Below, in pieces: positions 8,880 to 17,000 of a stretch of 64,000 nt of DNA. Below the pieces are notes generated by a model that worked only from the letters and a program-made list of their open reading frames with translations, made no database searches and was not told the origin of the DNA. Positions within the stretch are counted from its first letter, which is position 1. The number at the start of each line of letters is the position of its first letter. A program made the translations under genes and the position numbers. This DNA comes from Arthrobacter rhombi. GTDB taxonomy: Bacteria > Actinomycetota > Actinomycetes > Actinomycetales > Micrococcaceae. The stretch spans positions 93,691 through 157,690 of the forward strand of contig NZ_FUHW01000052.1 in assembly GCF_900163545.1 (NCBI RefSeq). Reading direction: 5' to 3'.

Positions 8880-9751
8880 GTCGCCGCCTCGTCCCACTGG
8901 ATGCCGTCCCGGCGCTGCCCAGGCTCTATGCAGAGGCGGTGGCGCATCAGGTCCGCAACCAGCTGAGCCGGTCCAAGACCGAACTGGTACTGCCCGAGGT
9001 AGAACACAGCGTCCACGGCGTGGTCGCCGACCAGTCGCGGTTGGAGGCCTACCAGCAGTTGGTCGGAGATACCGTCCGGCCCCATCTGCCGAGCGTTTTC
9101 ATCCACGGCACGGTCTTCCCGGTGGCCATGTCCGTGTTGGCTGCGCGTGACTTCCCTTTGCCCCTGCTGGGGATGGTCCACCTGTCCAACCAGGTCGAGC
9201 ATCTGCGCCCGGTGGGTGTCGATGAGGTCCTGGCTGTGCGGGCGTGGACCGAGAAGCTGCGCGACCACCAGGCCGGCACTCAGCTGGACGTGGTGTGCGA
9301 GGTCAGCGTCGGAACAGAAATCGTTTGGGTGGGCACCTCCACCTACTTGGCCAAGGGCATCTGGGCCGGTCAGCGTCCAGAACGCCGGGGCCAGCGGGCC
9401 GAGTTCGTCCCGCCACGGCAAACAGGCGCCTGGCGTCTGGGGCCGGGAACCGGACGTGAATACGCTGCCGTGCTGGGGGACTACAACCCCATCCACCTCG
9501 GGGCCCTGCCGGCCAAGGCGCTGGGCATGAAACGCCAGATCGCCCACGGCATGTTCCTTGCCGGCAAGGCGCTGGCCCAGACGGCTCCGCTCGAGGGCGG
9601 ATACCACTGGGACATCGTGTTCGAAGCCCCCGTCCTACTGCCGTCCACGGTGAGCTTCGGGGTGGTCACAACCGGGAAGCTGCTGAGCTTCGAGGGCTGG
9701 AATGCGAAGAAGGGGCGCCGGCATTTCCAAGGAGCCGTGCGCGCCCTCTAG
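8876..9751 (+). CDS. MaoC-family enoyl-CoA hydratase
   Basis: A hotdog-fold hydratase of 291 residues. The hydratase-2 motif is in the C-terminal half: AVLGDYNPIHL (catalytic Asp and His), followed by AKALGMKRQIAHGMF. The N-terminal half is a second, motif-poor hotdog, as in double-hotdog HtdX-type proteins. The ATG overlaps the fabG stop (ATGA), so translation is coupled. With the thiolase and reductase it completes a set able to convert ketoacyl-CoA to enoyl-CoA or the reverse. Confidence 0.88.
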   Translation: MSRRLVPLDAVPALPRLYAEAVAHQVRNQLSRSKTELVLPEVEHSVHGVVADQSRLEAYQQLVGDTVRPHLPSVFIHGTVFPVAMSVLAARDFPLPLLGMVHLSNQVEHLRPVGVDEVLAVRAWTEKLRDHQAGTQLDVVCEVSVGTEIVWVGTSTYLAKGIWAGQRPERRGQRAEFVPPRQTGAWRLGPGTGREYAAVLGDYNPIHLGALPAKALGMKRQIAHGMFLAGKALAQTAPLEGGYHWDIVFEAPVLLPSTVSFGVVTTGKLLSFEGWNAKKGRRHFQGAVRAL

Positions 9752-9824
9752 GGAACTGCCGACCCGGCCGGGGTAACCCTGCCGGCGCGGAGCCCCGGGC
9801 TCGGAATTCGGGCTCGGGCGTGAC

Positions 9825-9862
9825 GGTGGTTTGTTGTTGGTGGAATCCGGCACCAAACCACC
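9825..9862. terminator. Weak inverted repeat between convergent genes
   Basis: A 9-bp perfect inverted repeat (GGTGGTTTG and its complement) with a 20-nt loop lies between the hydratase and the convergent HdeD-like gene. It may serve as a shared terminator; it has no T-run. Confidence 0.3.
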
Positions 9863-9870
9863 GGCCGGGG

Positions 9871-10437
9871 CTAGGGGCGTCGGGTCGATCGACGGATCTG
9901 GAAACCCGCCAGAACGAAGACGATGCCAAAGACGATCACGTAGGCGCCGACCACACCGAGGAATCCGATGATGCCAACCCCCGGGGCGACCACCAGGAGC
10001 AGCCCGAAGAGGATGGCCAGGATTCCGGAGACCAACCCCGCCCACCAGTAGGGCGTCGTCCTGCGGGCAGCGATGGCGACGACCACTTGGGTGATGCCCA
10101 GCAACAAGGCCCACGCGCCGACGATCAGAGCCACGGCCAACGCCGTCAAGCCGGGGGCGATCAGTGCAAGCAATCCGGCCAGGATCGAGATGATGGCACC
10201 GGCCAGGATCCATCCCGAGTGGCGCCGTGCCGTCGGGCCTCGTCGCGCGCTGAACCATTGGGAGCCGGCAGCCACGCCATCGACGATCGCATAGATGCCA
10301 AAGAGGACCACGAAGAACACGACGGTCACCTGCGGCCAGACCAGCACCATGATGCCGAACACGATGGACACCACACCACGCCACAACATGGCATTGCCCA
10401 CGGACTGGGACGGGGAAACGGTCGCGCTCTTGGCCAC
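9871..10437 (-). CDS. HdeD-family (DUF308) membrane protein
   Basis: A 188-residue protein with about six hydrophobic segments arranged as pairs, typical of HdeD/DUF308. Repeated elements such as GIMVLVWPQVTVVFFVVLFGIYAIVDG near residues 30-56 are family-like. In enterobacteria HdeD is linked to acid resistance; the role in actinobacteria is not established. GAGGTAG precedes the GTG start. It is convergent with the fatty-acid operon and stands alone. Confidence 0.8.
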   Translation of the reverse strand: MAKSATVSPSQSVGNAMLWRGVVSIVFGIMVLVWPQVTVVFFVVLFGIYAIVDGVAAGSQWFSARRGPTARRHSGWILAGAIISILAGLLALIAPGLTALAVALIVGAWALLLGITQVVVAIAARRTTPYWWAGLVSGILAILFGLLLVVAPGVGIIGFLGVVGAYVIVFGIVFVLAGFQIRRSTRRP

Positions 10438-10575
10438 TTCTACCTCTTTTCAATGAAACCTCAGGGCTCCGGAACGGGGGGAACCGTGCCGACCCATCAG
10501 ACTATCCCAGCAGGAAAAAGATGACGAGGGACTTCTCTCGGGTGGGGCCGATAGGGCACCAACGCGCCCGCAGGG

Positions 10576-11853
10576 TCAGGTGGCTACCTCGGCCGAATCA
10601 CTAGCAGCCTTGGCGTAACTGGCCCGGGTCGCTGTTGCCGTATGAACCCAACTGAATCCATGGGACCGCTCCACGGCCGTCTTGCCCATGTGTGCGATCT
10701 CCGTCCGGTGCGTCGCCGCATGGGTGATGGCCTCGGCCCAGCTCTCGGCCGAGAGGTCGGGGACGAGGACCCCGGTGGAACCATCGGCGACACTATGACG
10801 CAAACCACCGACGTCATGAGCCAACACCGGGGTGCCGCAGGCCTGAGCTTCCATGGCCACCAAGCCAAATGACTCGCTATAGGAAGGCACGGCCACCACA
10901 TCGGCGGCCCGGAACCAGGCAGCGAGCTCATGGGCCGGAGAAGGTGGGAGCAGATGGGCGATCTGATGAAGCTGCTCCTCGTCGATCAGCCGCGCCAAGT
11001 CCAGGTCCTTCGAACCACTGCGGGAACCGATGATTGCCAGTTCGACCTCGATATCCGGACGGGTACGGGCCAGCAGCCCGAGGGCCCGCAAAAGGACTTG
11101 GGGACCCTTGAGTTTCTGGATACGTCCAGCAAAGACCAGACGCAATGGATCGATGGCTGGACCCGGAGTATGTCCTGCCTCGGCGATCCACATCTGCGGG
11201 CCTGCGGGATGGAACGTCGACAGATTCACGCCCGGAACCACGAGGTCGATACGGGCACGTTCGGCACCGTAGTCGTTGACCAACTCATCAGCCTCGGCCC
11301 GGCTATTGGCCGTCAGGCGCGTGGCCTGACGGGCCAAGAGGGTCTCTGCCTCAACCCGGCTGTCCGTTTCCTCGGCATCTTGCTGGAGCCGGCGTTTGAC
11401 CTTGGCCAAGGTGTGCATGGTGTGCACCAAAGGCACCTCCCAACGCTCCGCCAGTTCCAGCCCGACGAGGCCTGACATCCAATAGTGGCTGTGGATGATG
11501 TCGAAGGGGCCATAGTCCCCGTCGGCGATCGACGCGGTGATCTCCGGCAGGTAGGCCGGCAGGCCCTCCTTGGCCACCGGCCCATCGGGGCCCGCCGGAA
11601 TATGGTGGACGGTCACCCGCTCGTTCAAGAAAACCGGTGGGGTGTTCCGGGGGCCCCGGGTGAAGATCTCCACGATCAGCCCGGCGGCTGCCATGGCTTG
11701 CGCGACCTCACGGACGTACACGTTCATCCCACCGGCATCACCCGAACCCGGCTGGTCCAACGGAGAAGTATGGAGGCAGAGCATGGCCACGCGCAGTGGA
11801 TGCGATGTCGCGGCTGCCGGTGAAGGGGCGGCCGTGTCGGTGGCGTGCGTCAT
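10576..11853 (-). CDS. mshA: D-inositol-3-phosphate glycosyltransferase (mycothiol synthesis)
   Basis: MshA transfers GlcNAc from UDP-GlcNAc to 1L-myo-inositol-1-phosphate, the first committed step of mycothiol synthesis in the cytoplasm. The 425-residue GT4 protein has the hallmark N-terminus MLCLHTSPLDQPGSGDAGGM near residues 24-43, an acceptor-site HSHYWMSG, and the donor E-x7-E motif in PSYSESFGLVAMEAQACGTP. I chose ATG 11853 because the longer frame overlaps the upstream peptidase and adds unrelated sequence; mshC, another gene of the pathway, lies 5 kb away. Confidence 0.94.
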   Translation of the reverse strand: MTHATDTAAPSPAAATSHPLRVAMLCLHTSPLDQPGSGDAGGMNVYVREVAQAMAAAGLIVEIFTRGPRNTPPVFLNERVTVHHIPAGPDGPVAKEGLPAYLPEITASIADGDYGPFDIIHSHYWMSGLVGLELAERWEVPLVHTMHTLAKVKRRLQQDAEETDSRVEAETLLARQATRLTANSRAEADELVNDYGAERARIDLVVPGVNLSTFHPAGPQMWIAEAGHTPGPAIDPLRLVFAGRIQKLKGPQVLLRALGLLARTRPDIEVELAIIGSRSGSKDLDLARLIDEEQLHQIAHLLPPSPAHELAAWFRAADVVAVPSYSESFGLVAMEAQACGTPVLAHDVGGLRHSVADGSTGVLVPDLSAESWAEAITHAATHRTEIAHMGKTAVERSHGFSWVHTATATRASYAKAASDSAEVAT

Positions 11854-11927
11854 GGAGGTCCTGGAAGAGAGCAATGGAGAGTGGCCGGGCGTTCCCTTGA
11901 AGAGTAGTCCGAACCGTCGGCCGGGCA

Positions 11928-13610
11928 CTACTTTTGGCTGTCGTCGGCGTCCTGGGCACTCTCGATCTTCAGAACTGCTGCCTTCACGAGGGCCTCAATA
12001 TCAGCCGGTGTCGTGTCTTCATCGATCTTCTGCGGGAACCAATCACCGCAGTGGTCGACCACATCGTGGACTGAAAGAGGCGGTTTCAACTCCTCGGTCT
12101 GGGGATTTTCGGCAGCGCTAAGGTGCGCGTCCAAGGCCCCTTGTAGGAAGCCCAGCTCGACGTCGTTCAACAGGCGGGACTTACGAGGCTTCGGATGGCC
12201 TTCATGAGCCTCAGTCGCCTCAAGGTCCTCGTTGGTGTAGGCGAGGCAGAGCTGGCTGAGGGTCGGCGGAACCGTGGTTCCTGGATCCGGGGTAGGCGTC
12301 GGCTTGTCCGGGGTGGGAGTCGGAGTGGGCGTTGGTTGAGGCGGCAGGGTGTTCGGCGGTGTGGGTTTCGTCGTGGGTTTCTTAGTCGGCGCCGGGGACT
12401 GGACCGGGCCTGCGGGCGGGGTGGTCTTCGGGGGAGCCGCGGTGCTCGGCGCCGCAGCACTCGGCGTGGTGGGCGTCTGCGCAGGTTTCTTGTCCTTCTG
12501 CTGGGGAGGCTCGGGATCCTTCGTCACCTGCGACGGTGTGGGTGCCGTGGATGGCGTGGGCCTGGCCGTTGCCATGGGCTTCGGCGTCCTCGGGGCTTTC
12601 GGCGCGGGTCCGGCAGCGGTAGGGGTCTTCGAAGCGGCAGCGGTGGAGGGCTGAGCATTCTGACGTACGGGGGGTGGTGGGGTGGAGCCTGAAGCTGTCG
12701 TGTTCGTTGACGGACGGGGCGAGGGAGCCGGGGAGAGGCGGCTTTGGGCGATCTGGCGCAGTTCCTGTCCGGAAACCGGACGTTTCTGACCCGGCAGCAA
12801 GGGGAGATACTTTGCCGGGTCGACCCATTTGCCGTTGAGGTAGACCTCAAAGTGCACGTGACAACCCGTGGAGTTCCCCGTCGTGCCGGAGAGAGCCAAA
12901 AGGTCACCCTGCTGCACACGCTCACCCTTGCTGGCCACCAGCAACGAATTGTGGCTATAGGCGGTTTCGACGCCGCTTCCGTGATCGACGCGGACTCGTT
13001 GACCCGAATGTCCGGCCCACGCCGATTGGACGACCCGACCAGCCGCCGCCGCCCTGACCGGGGTGCCGCACGCGACACCGTAGTCCTGACCAATGTGGAT
13101 ATAGGATCCGGGGCCTGTGGGATTCAAACGCCAGCCGAAGCCACTGGTGATCCGGGTGCTTTCCACCGGTGCGGAGAGGGTCAGGCCACCGGGCAGCAAC
13201 CCTGTGGGGCCGGTGGTGACGTGGTCCACGCCGCGGCGTGAAGGAATGCCCTCCCCATCGGCAGGACTGCCGTCGGGGCTGACGCTAGAAGTGATTTCCG
13301 GCTGGTAGCCCGGGGACCACTCCATGCCGGCACTGCCGGAACCTGCGGTTGGATCCCGCAATGGGGACGTTCCGGCGACCATCGCGAAAACGGGCTGCAC
13401 GGAACTGCTGGGTTGAGCGTCCGAAGAAGGGGAACTGGTCGGAGGCAGCGCAGCGTTCGGTGCTGGAAGGCTGCCAGCAGCGGGTGCGGTGCCGAGGAGA
13501 AGGGCCCCAGCTGTGGCCAGACCCAGCCACTTAACCAGGGAACGTTTGACGGTAGAACGTCGCGGGGCGTGGTGATGCTCTGGCTGGTGCTCGTGCACCC
13601 GTGCACCCAT
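11928..13610 (-). CDS. Secreted M23 (LytM) endopeptidase with Pro/Thr linker and a novel C-terminus
   Basis: A predicted exported zinc endopeptidase of 560 residues that would cut peptidoglycan cross-bridges. GGGGGAA before ATG 13610 decides the start. A basic N-region and a hydrophobic stretch (LGLATAGALLLGTAPAAG) form the signal peptide. The M23 domain spans about residues 145-275, with zinc ligands in HIGQDYG and in HVHFE. A Pro/Thr/Ala-rich linker of roughly 170 residues follows. The last 105 residues are acidic with two Cys (CLAYTNEDLEATEAHEG and VDHCGDWFP) and I do not recognise that domain. Active-site residues appear intact. Confidence 0.88.
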   Translation of the reverse strand: MGARVHEHQPEHHHAPRRSTVKRSLVKWLGLATAGALLLGTAPAAGSLPAPNAALPPTSSPSSDAQPSSSVQPVFAMVAGTSPLRDPTAGSGSAGMEWSPGYQPEITSSVSPDGSPADGEGIPSRRGVDHVTTGPTGLLPGGLTLSAPVESTRITSGFGWRLNPTGPGSYIHIGQDYGVACGTPVRAAAAGRVVQSAWAGHSGQRVRVDHGSGVETAYSHNSLLVASKGERVQQGDLLALSGTTGNSTGCHVHFEVYLNGKWVDPAKYLPLLPGQKRPVSGQELRQIAQSRLSPAPSPRPSTNTTASGSTPPPPVRQNAQPSTAAASKTPTAAGPAPKAPRTPKPMATARPTPSTAPTPSQVTKDPEPPQQKDKKPAQTPTTPSAAAPSTAAPPKTTPPAGPVQSPAPTKKPTTKPTPPNTLPPQPTPTPTPTPDKPTPTPDPGTTVPPTLSQLCLAYTNEDLEATEAHEGHPKPRKSRLLNDVELGFLQGALDAHLSAAENPQTEELKPPLSVHDVVDHCGDWFPQKIDEDTTPADIEALVKAAVLKIESAQDADDSQK

Positions 13611-13791
13611 GTTTCCCCCGAGTGGTTGGCCCCGTTGCCCACATCGCGACACCCATCTCTCGCGCGGAGCGTGGTGGACCTTAGGCTACCCCTGCGCGTG
13701 GGTTTGGACCAGAGGTCCGAGAAGCCCGAGAAAAAGCCCGGATCCTGGAAGTGGCCGGACGGCGACGTCGAGCACCTTGTTCCTGGGCATG

Positions 13792-13818
13792 AAAAAAGCC
13801 CCGGAATTCCGGGGCTTA
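13792..13818 (-). terminator. Rho-independent terminator after tRNA-Leu
   Basis: Read leftward, AAGCCCCGG-AATT-CCGGGGCTT is followed by a run of T (GCTTTTTTC). It begins 6 nt after the tRNA, a textbook tRNA terminator. Confidence 0.92.
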
Positions 13819-13823
13819 TTTCG

Positions 13824-13908
13824 TGCGCGGAGGGGGACTTGAACCCCCACCCACTATACGTGGACTAGCACCTCAAGCTAGCGCGTCTGCCTATTCCGCC
13901 ACCCGCGC
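13824..13908 (-). tRNA. tRNA-Leu (anticodon GAG)
   Basis: An 85-nt class II tRNA without an encoded CCA. The acceptor stem is GCGCGGG paired with TCCGCGC, one pair being G-U. The anticodon stem CTAGC/GCTAG closes a loop TTGAGGT with GAG at positions 34-36, reading CUC/CUU. A long variable arm (CCAC...GTGG) and a T-loop GTTCAAGTC are visible. Confidence 0.96.
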
Positions 13909-13976
13909 AGGTGGTGCGATGCGACCGGTTCGGAAGACTCGTTGGACTTCCTGCCCGGCGAAAGCAGCGAGTAAGA

Positions 13977-14005
13977 CTCTAACATGTCGGTGGGGCAGTT
14001 CCCAA
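13977..14005 (-). promoter_or_regulatory. Candidate promoter of tRNA-Leu
   Basis: On the minus strand, TTGGGA and TTAGAG are spaced by 17 bp. Transcription would start near 13970, about 60 nt before the mature 5' end. Confidence 0.45.
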
Positions 14006-14067
14006 TTCAACCCTCTTTGCTTGGGTGACTAGGCTGGGACCACCCGAACAACCCGGAAGGTCAGGTC

Positions 14068-15396
14068 ATGACTGAGCTAGGAAACCATGGTGCTGCAGGC
14101 ATCACGGCAGCCGACGAAGTCGAAGAAATTTGCCGGACGTTGATCCGTTTCGACACCAGCAACTTCGGCGGCAACGAGGCCCGCCCCGAACGGCCCGCAG
14201 CCGAGTATGCCGCCGAGTTGATGGCCGGGGGAGGACTTGACCCGAAAATCTATGAATCCTCCCCGGGCCGGGCGAGCGTCGTGGCACGGATGGAAGGCCA
14301 AGATTCCTCACTGCCGGCGCTCGTGGTCCACGGCCACCTCGATGTGGTCCCCGCGCAGGCCGAGGACTGGAGCGTGGATCCCTTTGCTGCCGAGGTCAAG
14401 GACGGGCTGATCTGGGGCCGTGGAGCCGTGGACATGAAGGACATGGACGCCATGATCCTGGCCGTGCAGCGACAGATGCACCGTGAAGGGGTGAAACCCA
14501 AACGCGATATCATCTTCGCCTATTTCGCCGACGAGGAAGCCGGCGGGACGTACGGGGCCGGATGGATGGTCGAGAACCACCCTGAGGTCTTCGCCGGCGC
14601 GGGTGAGGCCATCAGCGAAGTGGGCGGCTTCTCCTCAACCGTCGGTGGGCGACGAGCCTATTTCCTGCAGACGGCAGAAAAGGGTCTGCACTGGCTCACG
14701 ATGCATGCCGGTGGCCGAGCAGGGCATGGTTCGCAGATCAACGACGAAAACGCGGTGACCCGGCTGGCCGGAGCCATCAGCCGCATCGGTGGATACGAGT
14801 GGCCGATCGAATACACCAAGACGACACGGGCGCTGATGGAAGGGGTCTCCGAACTCACCGGCATCGAATTCGAGGAACAGAACCCGGGCCCGTTGCTGGA
14901 CGCCCTGGGCAATGTTTCCCGATTCGTTGGCGCCACCTTGCAAAACACCTCGAACCCGACGGCCCTGAAATCCGGGTATAAGCACAACGTCATCCCCGGT
15001 GCCGCCGAGGCGTTTCTCGATTGTCGGACCCTGCCCGGACGCGATGAATTGCTGTACGAAACCCTGCGAGAACTAGCAGGTGCCGGCGTGGATTTCTCCA
15101 CCGAGCATTCCGATACGTCCTTGGAGGTCCCCTTCTCGGGGACGTTGGTGGACAATATGGTCGCTTCGATCTCGGCCGAAGACCCGGGGTCGGTGGTGTT
15201 GCCGTATATGCTCTCCGGCGGCACCGATAACAAGTCGCTTTCCCGGCTAGGAATCACCGGCTACGGATTTGCGCCGCTGCAGCTCCCCGACGACCTGGAC
15301 TTCACCAGCATGTTCCATGGCGTGGACGAACGAGTTCCGGTGGAGGCCTTGAAGTTCGGTACTCGGGTCCTCTCCCGGCTGCTGCGCACCTACTGA
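14068..15396 (+). CDS. M20/M25/M40-family metallopeptidase (ArgE/DapE-like)
   Basis: A 442-residue cytoplasmic two-zinc hydrolase. Metal ligands are seen in VVHGHLDVVPAQ near residues 90-101, GRGAVDMKDMDAM near residue 118, and ADEEAGG near residue 155, where the Glu pair is the general base and a ligand; a distal His is in MFHGVDERVP near residue 418. The family includes dipeptidases, carboxypeptidases and amidohydrolases; the substrate cannot be named from sequence. GGAAGGTCAGG precedes the ATG. Confidence 0.93.
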   Translation: MTELGNHGAAGITAADEVEEICRTLIRFDTSNFGGNEARPERPAAEYAAELMAGGGLDPKIYESSPGRASVVARMEGQDSSLPALVVHGHLDVVPAQAEDWSVDPFAAEVKDGLIWGRGAVDMKDMDAMILAVQRQMHREGVKPKRDIIFAYFADEEAGGTYGAGWMVENHPEVFAGAGEAISEVGGFSSTVGGRRAYFLQTAEKGLHWLTMHAGGRAGHGSQINDENAVTRLAGAISRIGGYEWPIEYTKTTRALMEGVSELTGIEFEEQNPGPLLDALGNVSRFVGATLQNTSNPTALKSGYKHNVIPGAAEAFLDCRTLPGRDELLYETLRELAGAGVDFSTEHSDTSLEVPFSGTLVDNMVASISAEDPGSVVLPYMLSGGTDNKSLSRLGITGYGFAPLQLPDDLDFTSMFHGVDERVPVEALKFGTRVLSRLLRTY

Positions 15397-15472
15397 AGCG
15401 CACCACAGCCCAACAGGTGGCCGGGCTGGGATGGGGGGCAGGGAACCCGTCCCGGCCCCACCGCGAAGGTTC

Positions 15473-15715
15473 TCAGCTAGGGAAGGTGTCCAAGGTGCTG
15501 GCCACCCGCATCACGCGGCGACGCATCCAATAGCGACGCATGCCGCCCATATAGATCCGCGTGGTGCGGAGTTCCCATTTACCGTATTCGGCGTGCTCGA
15601 CGATTTCGCGACGGGCATCGGCGATCGACTGGCCGGGACGAACCGTGAGAACCAGGTATTCGAAGCCCGCCGAGTGGTCGGTGGTCTTCCGGGCTGCAGC
15701 TGAGGAGTTTTTCAT
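15473..15715 (-). CDS. DUF5703-family small protein
   Basis: An 80-residue basic protein; the conserved core EYLVLTVRPGQSIADARREI near residues 18-37 followed by EHAEYGKWEL and YMGGMRRYWMRRRVMRV matches the actinobacterial DUF5703 family, whose function is unknown. Two adjacent ATG codons are possible starts; GGAGAG is correctly spaced for the second (15715). It is divergent from the acidic-protein gene. Confidence 0.78.
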   Translation of the reverse strand: MKNSSAAARKTTDHSAGFEYLVLTVRPGQSIADARREIVEHAEYGKWELRTTRIYMGGMRRYWMRRRVMRVASTLDTFPS

Positions 15716-15746
15716 CATCTTCTCTCCATTCTGCTCGCTCTACGGG

Positions 15747-15752
15747 TAACGT
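15747..15752 (+). promoter_or_regulatory. Candidate -10 of a leaderless transcript
   Basis: TAACGT ends 7 nt before the ATG at 15760, with no Shine-Dalgarno between. The same hexamer at the same spacing precedes pafBC. Confidence 0.45.
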
Positions 15753-15759
15753 CTAGACC

Positions 15760-16062
15760 ATGAGCACAGATCCGCGTGTTGCGCTTCAGGCACTGGTTGC
15801 CTCGTTTGAAGAACATCTCTCCGCCGTGGCCTCACGACGGGGCGATGACGACCCCGCGGTGGAGAGCGCCGCCTACCGGATGATGGACGCCTTTGAGGAG
15901 TACGAAGACTCCCTCTACGACACCTATGGCGAAGTCACCCCCTTGGATGTCTACGACGACAGCGACGATGACGACCTCGACGACGATGACGATGACGATG
16001 ACGACGGTATGGATGACTCCGGCGACGGGGAAGACCCCGCGGAGACGGACGACCGTCCCTGA
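15760..16062 (+). CDS. Hypothetical acidic protein with a poly-Asp tail
   Basis: A 100-residue protein. Residues 1-60 look folded and helical (VALQALVASFEEHLSAVA, then YRMMDAFEEYEDSLYDTYGE). Residues 61-100 are almost purely Asp/Glu with Gly/Ser, including an Asp run broken only by one Leu. Such tails can bind basic proteins or cations, but no function is known to me. It lies 73 nt upstream of uppP on the same strand. It has no recognisable ribosome site. Confidence 0.7.
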   Translation: MSTDPRVALQALVASFEEHLSAVASRRGDDDPAVESAAYRMMDAFEEYEDSLYDTYGEVTPLDVYDDSDDDDLDDDDDDDDDGMDDSGDGEDPAETDDRP

Positions 16063-16122
16063 TCCAGCGTTCTTCCATGCGGCACGCGCCACATAAGTGG
16101 TCCCGGTGCGCCCGGGGTGAAG

Positions 16123-16140
16123 TAGTGTTTCACGCGTGAA
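16123..16140 (+). promoter_or_regulatory. Candidate leaderless uppP promoter with palindrome on the start codon
   Basis: TAGTGT (16123-16128) ends 7 nt before the GTG start at 16136. A perfect 12-bp palindrome, TTCACGCGTGAA (16129-16140), is centred on the predicted transcription and translation start, a place where a bound protein would block initiation. Confidence 0.45.
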
Positions 16141-16960
16141 TTGGTTTGAAGCGGCCTTTTTGGGCCTGATCCAGGGACTGACCGAGTTCCTTCCTATTTC
16201 CTCCAGCGCCCACCTGCGCATCGTGGGGGAATTCCTGCCCAATGCGGCCGACCCGGGGGCCGCCTTCACCGCGATTACCCAGCTCGGCACGGAAACCGCC
16301 GTCGTCATGTTTTTCTGGCGTGACATCGTGCGGATCATCGGCGCCTGGTTCAAAGCCATCGTCGGAAAAATCCCGCATAGCGACCCCGATGCCCGGATGG
16401 GCTGGCTCATCATCGTCGGTTCCCTGCCCATTGGTGTGCTGGGGCTGCTCTTCCAAGACGATATCGAGACGACCTTCAGATCACTGTGGCTCGTGGCGAC
16501 CATGCTCGTGGTCTTCGGCGTCTTCCTGGCCATTGCCGACCACTACGGCAAGCAGAAACGTGAGCTGAAGGAACTGTCCGTCAAACACGGCATCTACTTC
16601 GGTCTAGCGCAGGCGCTGGCCCTGATCCCCGGCGTCTCCCGCTCGGGCGGAACCATCACCGGCGGTCTCCTCATGGGCTACACCCGTGAAGCAGCGGCCC
16701 GCTACTCCTTCCTGCTGGCCATCCCGGCAGTCTTCGCCTCCGGCTTGTTCCAGGCCTTCAAAAGCTTCGGCGAACCCAGCGTCTACTCCGGCGGGGAAAC
16801 GATCCTGGCCACCGTCATCGCCTTCGCCGTCGGATTTGTGATCATCGGCTGGTTCCTGAAATACGTTTCCACCCACAGCTACAGTGTCTTCGTGTGGTAC
16901 CGGATCGCTTTGGGTCTGGTGCTGTTCGTCCTCCTGGGTTTCAACGTCATCAACGCCTGA
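16136..16960 (+). CDS. uppP: Undecaprenyl-diphosphatase
   Basis: This integral membrane phosphatase (BacA/UppP) recycles undecaprenyl pyrophosphate to the monophosphate carrier for peptidoglycan synthesis. The 274-residue product has the N-terminal signature [18 protein letters not shown] near residues 10-27 and the catalytic [18 protein letters not shown] near residues 163-180, with the active-site arginine and serine. Several hydrophobic helices follow. It starts with GTG directly after a -10-like element and has no ribosome site. Confidence 0.96.
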   Translation: MNWFEAAFLGLIQGLTEFLPISSSAHLRIVGEFLPNAADPGAAFTAITQLGTETAVVMFFWRDIVRIIGAWFKAIVGKIPHSDPDARMGWLIIVGSLPIGVLGLLFQDDIETTFRSLWLVATMLVVFGVFLAIADHYGKQKRELKELSVKHGIYFGLAQALALIPGVSRSGGTITGGLLMGYTREAAARYSFLLAIPAVFASGLFQAFKSFGEPSVYSGGETILATVIAFAVGFVIIGWFLKYVSTHSYSVFVWYRIALGLVLFVLLGFNVINA

Positions 16961-17000
16961 TTCCCCCATCCATACCCCGCTTTCGAAAGGCCGATCCTTC

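Noticed and set aside
9781..9815. GGGCTCGG repeats as a terminator
   Set aside because: They are short direct repeats, not a stem; the better dyad is at 9825-9862 and even that is weak.
13413..13868. 151-codon plus-strand frame upstream of the tRNA
   Set aside because: It overlaps the M23 gene, its leader and the tRNA on the other strand.
15950..16020. GAC/GAT repeats as a microsatellite or CRISPR-like repeat
   Set aside because: They are codons of the poly-Asp tail of an ORF with a start signal, with no spacer structure.
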